A DNA stretch of 21,041 nt from Merdivivens faecigallinarum (GTDB lineage Bacteria > Bacteroidota > Bacteroidia > Bacteroidales > UBA932): the NCBI GenBank assembly GCA_017695055.1, contig JADILY010000015.1, forward strand, positions 1 to 21,041, in the 5' to 3' direction. The position numbers were made by a program, and so were the translations under genes. Of this stretch, positions 9,401 to 15,902 are shown in pieces; positions within the stretch are counted from its first letter, which is position 1; each line of letters begins with the position of its first letter. The notes below the pieces were generated by a model. That model was given only the letters and a program-made list of their open reading frames with translations. It was not told the DNA's origin and did no database searches.

Positions 9401-9639
9401 ATTTCAGCGCCTCATCGCTCCCTTATTCCCAGGAAACCCTCGATGAAGGGCCTGTGGAGCAGAAAGGGCAGAGGCATCCTGCCGAGCTTGTGCGCGACGG
9501 TTTCACTTCCGTATGCTTCGACAAGGTGCAGATGGGACTCGGCTGTATAGATTCATGGGGAGCATGGCCTATGGAGCAGTACATGGTTCCTTTCGGCGCC
9601 TATGAGTTTACCGTAAAGTTCACTCCGAAGTCTGAATGA
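6466..9639 (+). CDS. GH2 beta-galactosidase, large LacZ-type lipoprotein
   Basis: A 1057-residue glycoside hydrolase family 2 enzyme, normal for the LacZ type. A lipoprotein signal ends in LVSC (cysteine 22), so it is anchored to an envelope membrane. The order is a jelly-roll sugar-binding domain (about 60-230, with LHGLWKFHW), an Ig-like domain (about 235-345), a TIM barrel (about 350-640), a second Ig-like domain and a C-terminal beta-sandwich (about 750-1055, with DNDFGAGQQLRFREW). The acid/base is E477 in SLGNEAGYG and the nucleophile is E540 in IQIEYAHAMGN. It hydrolyses terminal beta-galactosides, but the exact substrate cannot be read from sequence. Pairing with a secreted protease suggests attack on glycoproteins such as mucin. 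I see no SusC/SusD pair or regulator nearby, so it is not a classic polysaccharide-utilisation locus within this window. Confidence 0.93.
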   Translation: MKTTSFPRFIAVSVLAAMLVSCVEKTPPQYGLDPAHEEWTDPEVNYINRLESHADMFAFADRAEAERGKEVSENFLSLHGLWKFHWAEDADGRVSNFYVPDLDESGWGKMPVPGIWEMNGYGDPVYINVGYAWREKFSNDPPHVPVKENHVGSYRKQIRIPSDWDGKEIIAYFGSVTSNITLYVNGQFVGYSEDSKTAAEFDITPFVIPGKKNLIAFQVFRWCDGTYLEDQDFWRMSGVAREAYLYARDRKHISDIRIEAGLADGYKDGTLAIVADYPEDCRIGVEILGPDGKTVRTYEMAGGAGVSDVFENVLQWNAETPNLYEALFTLYDSDGRQIETIRQNIGFRRVELDGCNVLVNGKPVLFKGVNRHEMNPYGGYLVSKEDMEEDIRLMKEFNINAVRTCHYPDDPYWYYLCDKYGLYMVAEANVESHGMMYTDFSVAKNPAYKDAHVSRNTDNVQIYKNHPSVIFWSLGNEAGYGENFRAAGEAVKAMDSTRLLIYEQDWGFEVADIYSPMYRRYADVIKYCENDPKRPLIQIEYAHAMGNSEGGFKEYWDLIRKYPAYQGGFIWDFVDQSVYYEKNGKKILAYAGDFNDSDSDWDKNFCNNGLFSPDRNPNPHAYEVRYYHQPVWTGLTDTLGGKISIFNEYFFRDLSAYRLEWELFSGCETKVSGVVDGLNVGPQQTCEVVLGYERDSVAAWLSGDEGLLLNIDFVLKSDEPLLQAGHRVAYAQYVLKEADMYRPLDAGGGMAAVEDSGESFILRGNDAEIRISKSTGLVDSYVYDGVRLLADGSSIRPNFWRAVTDNDFGAGQQLRFREWHSPEMVLESIGMAGGTGSGNDDAVRAVFRFENIPARLELEYSANEAGELAVVQKLVPDERVAEMDGAYKYMFRFGMRMEMPETFDMVEYYGRGPWENYSDRKGSAVFGCYSSSVEDMFYPYVRPQECGTHSDLKEWTLVDDGAESRDGRKVALTISSPEYFSASSLPYSQETLDEGPVEQKGQRHPAELVRDGFTSVCFDKVQMGLGCIDSWGAWPMEQYMVPFGAYEFTVKFTPKSE

Positions 9640-9665
9640 TATTGTTCCTTTAAACTGAGAGGCCT

Positions 9666-9714
9666 ACCCAAAAGGAGGAATTTCAAGCGTAACGCAGAAA
9701 TTACCCTTTTGGGT
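9666..9714. terminator. Long hairpin between convergent units, probable bidirectional terminator
   Basis: Outer arms ACCCAAAAGG (9666-9675) and CCTTTTGGGT (9705-9714) pair perfectly. Inside them AATTTC (9679-9684) pairs with GAAATT (9697-9702), and GCG pairs with CGC around a TAA loop. Only small bulges interrupt the 49-nt fold. It lies between the convergent beta-galactosidase and methyltransferase-remnant genes, and its last base is the first base of the remnant's stop. No long T-run follows on either strand, so a repeat element is an alternative. Confidence 0.6.
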
Positions 9715-10019
9715 CACCCTCTTATTATGCATTCGTTTTCCTGAAGGTCGATTAGGTCCGCCGGAATATATTCCGATATTTTCGCTATGGCGTTTTCATA
9801 ATATGTCCTGCTTATTTCGCAGGCTGTAAGGCTGATTCCGGCATTGTAACATGCTATGGCTATCGTTCCGCTGCCCAGATGCGTATCCAGTATGCGGTCG
9901 CCTCCGCGCGACGTCTTGTTGAGTACGCCGTAGGGAGGGTCTACGATTGCCAGGTCGAAGTGTCCGTCGGGATACCGCGACATCAGCTGCATATTGTCTT
10001 CATTCGTAATAACTATCAT
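9714..10019 (-). pseudogene. DNA methyltransferase (DPPY type) with central part missing
   Basis: A 101-residue open frame that joins the two ends of a DNA adenine or N4-cytosine methyltransferase. Residues 21-31 hold the catalytic motif IV in FDLAIVDPPYGV. Only fourteen residues after the DPPY comes the SAM-binding motif I, DTHLGSGT at 45-52, then ACEISRTYYENAIAKI. In intact enzymes of this order about 100 residues, including the target-recognition part and usually an HPTQKP-like motif, lie between them. The join is in frame, so it reads like an internal deletion rather than a frameshift. The start overlaps the restriction-enzyme stop in an ATGA (10016-10019), as expected for an operon. It could still be expressed as a short protein but is unlikely to methylate DNA. 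Confidence 0.8.
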
Positions 10020-11382
10020 TTTCCCGCCGCGGATGCTGAAAACTTGGAAACTGTCAGGGCGGAAATGTCGCCGCTTACGTCCTTGCCCAAATTTTCCGTT
10101 ATTATTTTATCAAAATCGGCATAATCTATTTTCCGGATATCATTGTCAATGCAGTTGTAAAGATATTCGGCGAAGGTGCTTGCCAGTATTATCACCGTTG
10201 GTGTTCCCGTAGCCGTCCCACGTTGATTCCCAATAGTTTGTTTGCCGTGGATTTGGATTCTACCGCAAATTTTTTCTTTTTATCGAGGTACAGGCATTCG
10301 ATGTCTGTGTGTCCTGAACCGCCGAGTCCCTTCGCATCGACGTTGTAGAACATGTTGAAACCGTCTATCAGGACGTTTTCGAACAGGTATGCCGTTTCGT
10401 GTTCAGGATTGTTGGAATATTGCTCTATCAGTTTCGGCAGTTCCAGCAATTTGCCGATTTCCTGCGTTTCCCCTATTTCGGAAAGCAGTATGTCGGGATA
10501 AAAACTGTATATTTCCTTGATTATGTCGATTTGCAGCCTTCCCTTGTCATCCATTGGGATGGGTTTGTCCAAAAATGAGTACCGGTTCTGCAATTTGCCT
10601 GCAAGGCCGGTGAGATTTTCCGGTATCGAAACGGCGTTCCGTGTTATTTTCCTATAGGTCGCCGTATTTCCCTGCTGCAATTTGCAAATCACTGCCCCTT
10701 TCGTTTTCTTCAGGACCCCTGCGCTCTTTAAAAATTCGGAGATGTAATAATCCCATTCGTAGGCGGAATTTACGTAGGCATGCCTGTCTTGGAGGAATCT
10801 GTCGGTCAATTCGGTGTCTGACAGGCTGCGGAGTTCCAGAATCGACCGGACCAGCCGCTCGTATGCCTCTTCATCCATCGTTTTGGTAAATACCACCAAA
10901 TAGGCGACTTCGAAGGCATACAGTTTATAATCGAGCCTTTCGTCCGAAAGCAACCGGTAAATCAGTCTGAACGGGTCCAATTGGAATTCTTTCGCCGTTC
11001 CGCTGAACGGATGCCTGTACTGGAGGGCCCAAAGCATTGTGAGAAATATTTTCGATACCTTGTCCCTGTCATGGACATATTTCAGCAGCAGATTGCCTAA
11101 TGGGCTGAACATAAACCTGTTGATGCCATTTATCCGGGTCTTGTAACCGAACATGTAATAAGCCAACTGGTTTATCTTGTGGTTTATGGCATCCAAGGGC
11201 AGGCCCGGATTCCTTTCCGAGTACAGTCCCATATCCTTCAGCTTGAGGTTCAGTCTCGCTTTCTCTTCGTTGGTTATGGTGGTTTTAGATAAAGACTTTA
11301 AAGTCTCGGCGACCGTGCACAGGTATTCGAAACTGCTTGTGTGTCTGTATGGTATCCATTTCGGCCGTTCTATTCTCGTCAT
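10016..11382 (-). pseudogene. AlwI-like type II restriction endonuclease, frameshifted with likely internal deletion
   Basis: The body reads from M240 of the 635-residue open frame (ATG at 11382) to a stop at 10192-10194. It contains stretches that I recognise as AlwI-family-like, such as FSPLGNLLLKYVHDRDKVSK and the later ALQYRHPFSG. A PD-(D/E)xK site is visible: D599 in GHTDIECLY, then E614 and K616 in FAVESKST. After GRLREHQR the frame stops, but another frame takes over at about 10204 with TVIILASTFAEYLYN and ends in a TGA at 10016-10018 overlapping the next gene. That tail fits the end of the same family, and roughly 20-40 residues seem missing at the join. The catalytic triad is intact, but the C-terminus is not attached. 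The family name is from pattern recall and should be checked by search. Confidence 0.75.
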
Positions 11383-12184
11383 GGCGGTCTGTCTGTCGTT
11401 TTGAATCTGTCCGACTATTTTCTTTACCAACAGCGGAGGGATGCTTTCGCCGATACATTCCCGTATCAGGATTTCGGGCGTATCGTCGGGAATGTTCCAG
11501 TCCGCAGGCAGAGAAGACAGCAGCATCAGCTCCAGAGGAGTCAGGACACGGGCGTCCGAATATGTGCCGTCATCGTTTTTCCTTCCCGGATGTACGTTCA
11601 TTTGGGAACTTATCGCATCGTTCCTCATTGTGATTGTAGGCGCAGGTTCATCCCATTTAATCCTTCTGTAAGTGGTGCTGTAGGCCTTGATTCTTTCCCC
11701 GTTTTCCTTTTGAGGATAATAGTCTTTGTTTTCCCACGCCGAATGTCCTTCGGGCGTATGCGCCATGGCTTCGACCTGACGGGTCGGGTGTTTTCTTGCG
11801 AAGTGCCATTTGATGTCGGATGATTCTCCGGCTTCTATGCTCGGCAGATGTCCTATGGCCTCCCTGACTGTAACCCATGGGCTTTTTTCCGGTTCTCCCC
11901 ATGCAAGTCCTTTGCGGTACATTTTTATAATGGCCCTGTTTCTGTGCTGGGGAACGCCGTAATCCGCTGCATCATAGACTTTTGCATCGATAACAAAATC
12001 TTCGTGGAATGAGTTTGCCAGGATTTCCGTCACTTTCATCTTTTTATCCATGAAAGGCAGTTCCATTCTTAAAAACCGGGGAACGTTTTCTATCATCACG
12101 TAGTCCGGATTCTTCAGTTTTATAAAGTCGATAATCCTGAATATAAGAAAATTACGTTCGTCCTGTCAACATTTTTTCTTTCAT
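11383..12184 (-). pseudogene. DNA cytosine-5 methyltransferase, 5'-truncated remnant
   Basis: The C-terminal two thirds of a C5 methyltransferase. From the GTG at 12099, motif VI is ENVP (residues 4-7), motif VIII QHRNR at 51-55, motif IX in the segment after RRIKWDEPAPTIT, and motif X GESIPP at 217-222. Motif I (FxGxG) and motif IV with the catalytic cysteine are absent. Coding-quality sequence continues upstream of the GTG (DERNFLIFRIIDFIKLKNPD) to an in-frame stop at 12166-12168. A neighbouring frame starts ATG at 12184 and reads MKEKMLT, and would join if one G near 12163 were removed. So it has lost its N-terminus and also carries a one-base frameshift. It begins only 6 bp after the glycosyltransferase stop. 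At its 3' end it reads in frame into the endonuclease. Confidence 0.82.
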
Positions 12185-12190
12185 TGCCTG

Positions 12191-13132
12191 TCAGATGGAA
12201 TCCGAATGCAAACTTACGGAAAAATCCTCATATCGCCGTCTCAGTTTCCGCAATTCCGGCCGCAGGGCCCTGATTCTCCGTAAATCATTGAAGTACGTTG
12301 GAAACAGGTTCACCCTGTAATGGACGGTCTTGCGTACGAGGCCGAAAAACAGTGAAATCCTTGCGGCGCCGCGGGCGATGCCGCATTTTCCCGGGTCGCA
12401 TCCGATGAGCAGCAAATCCCTGAAAATATCGTTTTTGTCATAAAGGGTCCTGTCTCCGTAGCTGTCCCTGTCATGGAAAACCCTGGCTTCCGGAACGACG
12501 AAGATGCCTTTTGAGCGGTATCTCAGGCGTGCGAGATATTCGGAAGCCGTGCCCGAAGCCGTGTCGAAAAACGGGTTGAGCGGGCCGGTTTCCTTAATCA
12601 GGTCCGCCGGAATGAGCCAGCATCCCGACGGGACGTTTCCGACACGGATTTTGCCGGCATCTGCCCTGTTTTTTTTCAAGGCCTTGCGGAGTTCCCGTGA
12701 GTGTCTGACGGTTTTGGATGAGAATGAAGTTTCATAATCCGTCCCCGGGCCGTTCAGGTATGCCGGGACAAGAAGCGAATCGTCCGTACAGCAGGCTTCG
12801 AGAGCTTCCAGAGCCTCTGGAGCGAGCCAGACATCATGGTGCATGAGCAGTACGGCCTCGGCTCCGGATGCAAGGGCACGGTCTATCCCGGCCTGTGCCG
12901 CGGCTGTAAAACCATGCTTTACGTCTGGATTTACGTCGCTCTCTGCCGTCCGGATTATCTCGGCTTCGGGGAAAGTACGGCTTATGTATTCAAGAGTCCC
13001 GTCCGTGGAAGCATTGTCCGCAACTATGACATGCGGCCTGATGCTGTGCCGGTTATCGCAGAAAAGCGATGAAAGGGATTTTTCCATCCATTTCATCGCA
13101 TTGCATGTCACTATGACCGCATAAATCTTCAT
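12191..13132 (-). CDS. Family 2 glycosyltransferase
   Basis: A 313-residue GT-A fold glycosyltransferase that transfers a sugar from a nucleotide donor, probably to a surface polysaccharide or LPS. The N-terminus MKIYAVIVTCNAMKWMEKSL is typical, with the nucleotide-binding D39NAS and the metal-site position filled by HHDV at 98-101 instead of the usual DxD. SGCWLIPADLIKETGPL is the acceptor-side loop, followed by FFDTASGTASEYLARLRYRS, where the usual EDxDxxxR is weakly conserved. It resembles rhamnosyltransferase-like GT2 proteins, but donor and acceptor cannot be assigned. There is no membrane segment. It starts 11 bp after the lepA stop and is probably co-transcribed with it. The restriction-modification remnant abuts its stop codon. 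Confidence 0.85.
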   Translation of the reverse strand: MKIYAVIVTCNAMKWMEKSLSSLFCDNRHSIRPHVIVADNASTDGTLEYISRTFPEAEIIRTAESDVNPDVKHGFTAAAQAGIDRALASGAEAVLLMHHDVWLAPEALEALEACCTDDSLLVPAYLNGPGTDYETSFSSKTVRHSRELRKALKKNRADAGKIRVGNVPSGCWLIPADLIKETGPLNPFFDTASGTASEYLARLRYRSKGIFVVPEARVFHDRDSYGDRTLYDKNDIFRDLLLIGCDPGKCGIARGAARISLFFGLVRKTVHYRVNLFPTYFNDLRRIRALRPELRKLRRRYEDFSVSLHSDSI

Positions 13133-13143
13133 GAAGTTTTATG

Positions 13144-14931
13144 TCAGTCGAGTTTCAGTACGGCCATGAAGGCGCTCTGAGGCACTTCCACATTGCCTAC
13201 CTGACGCATGCGCTTCTTGCCTTTCTTCTGTTTTTCAAGCAGTTTTCTTTTACGGGTGATGTCACCCCCGTAGCATTTTGCGGTCACGTCCTTACGCACG
13301 GCCTTTACGGTCTCGCGGGCGATGATTTTCGCTCCGATGGCGGCCTGTATGGCGATATCGAATTGCTGGCGCGGGATAAGTTCTTTGAGTTTTTCGCACA
13401 TTTTCCTTCCGAAATCGTATGCGTGGTCGCGGTGTATCAGGCTTGAAAGCGCGTCAACCGGCTCGGAGTTGAGGAGGATGTCGAGTTTTACCAGATCCGC
13501 CTTCTTGAATCCGATGACATGGTAATCGAAGGAGGCGTAACCCTTTGAGATGGATTTGAGTTTGTCGTAAAAATCGAAGACAATCTCGGCCAAAGGCATT
13601 TCGTAGTTGAGCTCGACCCTGTCCGAGGAAAGGAAATGCTGGCCGGTGAGCGTTCCCCTCTTGTCGAGGCAGAGTTTCATTATGCCTCCGAAAAATTCGC
13701 TTTTCGAAATAATCTGGGCCTTGATGTAGGGCTCTTCGATATAGTCTATCAGCGTAGGTGCGGGAAGTCCGGAAGGATTGTGTACGTCGAGGACTTCGTG
13801 CTGGGTGGTGTAGACTTTGTACGAAACATTCGGGACGGTGGTGATTACGTCCATGTCGAATTCCCTGTAAAGCCTTTCCTGGACTATTTCGAGGTGCAGA
13901 AGCCCGAGAAAACCGCATCTGAATCCGAAGCCGAGGGCAAGCGAGGATTCCGGCTCGAAAACGAGCGAAGCATCGTTCAGGCGGAGTTTTTCGAGGGAGG
14001 CGCGCAGGTCTTCGTATTCATCCGCTTCGACAGGGTATACTCCGGCGAAAAGCATCGGCTTCACTTCTTCGAACCCTTCTATCGAAGACGTGCATGGCCT
14101 GTCTACGTGGGTTATGGTGTCGCCTACCTTGACTTCGGCGGCGGTTTTTATTCCCGAAATGATATAGCCCACGCTTCCGCACGGTATCTCGTCCCGCGGT
14201 TCGAGCTTCATTTTCAGAACCCCGACCTCGTCGGCTTCGTACTCCCTTCCGGTATTGAAGAATTTTACTTTGTCGCCGGTACGGATGGAGCCGTTTTCCA
14301 CCTTGAAGTAGGCGATGATTCCGCGGAAAGAGTTGAATACGGAATCGAAAATAAGGGCCTGGAGAGGGGCTTCCGGATCTCCGTCAGGGGCCGGAATGCG
14401 GTCGACTATCGCATCGAGGATTTCATCCACACCCTGGCCTGTTTTCCCGGAGGCGAGGATGATTTCCTCCGGGTCGCAGCCGAGAAGTTCCACGACCTGG
14501 TCCTTTACGACATCCACCATGGCGGAGTCCATGTCAATCTTGTTCAGGACCGGTATTATGGTCAGGTCATGCTCGATTGCGAGATACAGGTTCGAGATTG
14601 TCTGGGCCTGTATGCCCTGGGTGGCATCCACGACAAGGAGCGCCCCTTCGCAGGAAGCTATGGCGCGTGACACCTCGTATGAGAAATCCACATGTCCTGG
14701 GGTGTCAATCAGGTTCAGAATATAGTTCTGCCCGTCTTTGGCATATTCCATCTGTATTGCATGGCTCTTTATAGTTATGCCTTTTTCGCGCTCGAGATCC
14801 ATCGAGTCGAGAACCTGGTTTTCCATGTCTCTTTCACTGAGGGTGCGGGTCGCTTCGAGCAGTCTGTCCGCCAATGTGCTTTTCCCGTGGTCGATATGGG
14901 CTATGATTGAAAAATTCCTAATGTTTTTCAT
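13144..14931 (-). CDS. lepA: Elongation factor 4, ribosomal back-translocase GTPase
   Basis: A 595-residue translational GTPase of normal LepA length. The P-loop is AHIDHGKST at residues 11-19, the switch I region GITIKS at 51-56, G3 DTPGH at 76-80 and G4 NKID at 130-133. The LepA-specific C-terminal domain is present (KLDILLNSEPVDALSSLIHR, then the basic CYGGDITRKRKLLEKQKKGK). LepA binds stalled or mistranslocated ribosomes and aids initiation and ribosome biogenesis. It stays near membranes or in the cytosol. It is the first gene of a minus-strand unit with the GT2 gene and is divergent from the transketolase genes. No anomalies are visible. Confidence 0.97.
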   Translation of the reverse strand: MKNIRNFSIIAHIDHGKSTLADRLLEATRTLSERDMENQVLDSMDLEREKGITIKSHAIQMEYAKDGQNYILNLIDTPGHVDFSYEVSRAIASCEGALLVVDATQGIQAQTISNLYLAIEHDLTIIPVLNKIDMDSAMVDVVKDQVVELLGCDPEEIILASGKTGQGVDEILDAIVDRIPAPDGDPEAPLQALIFDSVFNSFRGIIAYFKVENGSIRTGDKVKFFNTGREYEADEVGVLKMKLEPRDEIPCGSVGYIISGIKTAAEVKVGDTITHVDRPCTSSIEGFEEVKPMLFAGVYPVEADEYEDLRASLEKLRLNDASLVFEPESSLALGFGFRCGFLGLLHLEIVQERLYREFDMDVITTVPNVSYKVYTTQHEVLDVHNPSGLPAPTLIDYIEEPYIKAQIISKSEFFGGIMKLCLDKRGTLTGQHFLSSDRVELNYEMPLAEIVFDFYDKLKSISKGYASFDYHVIGFKKADLVKLDILLNSEPVDALSSLIHRDHAYDFGRKMCEKLKELIPRQQFDIAIQAAIGAKIIARETVKAVRKDVTAKCYGGDITRKRKLLEKQKKGKKRMRQVGNVEVPQSAFMAVLKLD

Positions 14932-14950
14932 TTTACAGAAATATATGGTG

Positions 14951-14958
14951 CAAATATA
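14951..14958 (-). promoter_or_regulatory. Putative -7 element of lepA
   Basis: On the minus strand TATATTTG lies 19 bp before the lepA ATG and fits the Bacteroidetes -7 consensus. The -33 region is only T-rich. A forward match TACATTTG at 14980-14987 could serve the divergent transketolase unit but also lacks a good -33. Confidence 0.5.
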
Positions 14959-14997
14959 GCGAAAATTGAAAAAAGGGCGTACATTTGCTTACTGTTT

Positions 14998-15018
14998 GGA
15001 AACTGGGGGACAGTTTCC
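14998..15018 (+). promoter_or_regulatory. Hairpin in the transketolase leader
   Basis: GGAAACTG (14998-15005) and CAGTTTCC (15011-15018) form a perfect 8-bp stem around a GGGGA loop, followed by GGTTTTG. It lies 26 bp before the transketolase ATG and just downstream of the candidate -7 element, so it would be in the 5' leader. It might act as an mRNA stabiliser or attenuator, but no function is shown. Confidence 0.45.
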
Positions 15019-15044
15019 GGTTTTGCCATTAAATTTTAAAGCTT

Positions 15045-15881
15045 ATGTCTAAAACAGAAGAACTAAGACGCATCGCGTCGCAGGTGAGGCGCGATATCAT
15101 ACGCATGGTGCATTCCGCAAAGTCGGGGCATCCGGGTGGCTCTCTCAGCAGCACTGAGATAATGACGGCCTTGTATTTCAATGTAATGAAGCACAATCCG
15201 TCCGGTTGGAGAAGGGATGCCAAGGGCTATGATGCCTTCATCCTTTCAGCCGGACACCTTGCTCCGGTGTATTATTCGGTACTTGCGCGGAGCGGGTATT
15301 TCGACATTAAGGAACTCGGCACGTTGAGGCAGTTCGGCAGCAGGCTCCAGGGGCATCCTTGTACGGAAAAAGGCCTTCCAGGAGTTTTCCAGCCTTCAGG
15401 GTCCCTCGGGCAGGGGCTTTCGGCAGCGGCCGGAATGGCTCTCGCCAAGAAGATGGACAAGGACGGCAACCGCGTATATGTTCTTCTCGGGGACGGGGAA
15501 TGCGAGGAAGGCCAGATTTGGGAGGCGGCCATGTTTGCCGCAAATCACGGACTCGACAACCTGATAGCCGTAATGGACTGGAACAACCAGCAGATTGACG
15601 GCAAGGTTTCCGATGTTGCAGGCGTGAAGGATTATGAACCTATATGGAAGGCATTCGGCTGGGAAACCATAGTCTGCAATGCCCATGATTTCGATTCCCT
15701 CCTCGGTGCTTTCGACAAGGCAAAAGCCGCCGGAAAGCCGGCCATAATCCTGGCTAAGAGCAACATGGGCCAGGGTGTGGATTTCATGTGCGGCACGCAC
15801 AAATGGCACGGCAAGGCACCTTCGGATGAGCAGGCCGCAGCCGCCCTCGCGCAGCTCGAAGAAACTTTAGGAGATTATTAA
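15045..15881 (+). CDS. Transketolase, N-terminal (ThDP-binding) subunit
   Basis: A 278-residue subunit that corresponds to the first half of transketolase. Transketolase moves two-carbon ketol units between sugar phosphates in the non-oxidative pentose phosphate pathway. The thiamine diphosphate motif is GDG at 149-151 running to NN at 180-181. Catalytic or binding histidines are in SGHPGGSLS (28-36) and SAGHLAP (68-74). The length is normal for split transketolases. The C-terminal subunit follows directly, and the two form one enzyme. A DXS identity is unlikely because the split arrangement and the N-terminal sequence match transketolase subunits. This family in gut Bacteroidales may also serve other ketose pathways. 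Confidence 0.93.
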   Translation: MSKTEELRRIASQVRRDIIRMVHSAKSGHPGGSLSSTEIMTALYFNVMKHNPSGWRRDAKGYDAFILSAGHLAPVYYSVLARSGYFDIKELGTLRQFGSRLQGHPCTEKGLPGVFQPSGSLGQGLSAAAGMALAKKMDKDGNRVYVLLGDGECEEGQIWEAAMFAANHGLDNLIAVMDWNNQQIDGKVSDVAGVKDYEPIWKAFGWETIVCNAHDFDSLLGAFDKAKAAGKPAIILAKSNMGQGVDFMCGTHKWHGKAPSDEQAAAALAQLEETLGDY

Positions 15882-15902
15882 TCATTGAAAACTTTTGAAG
15901 AT

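Noticed and set aside
13636..14670. 344-codon plus-strand open frame
   Set aside because: It lies fully antisense to lepA and shows no recognisable domain.
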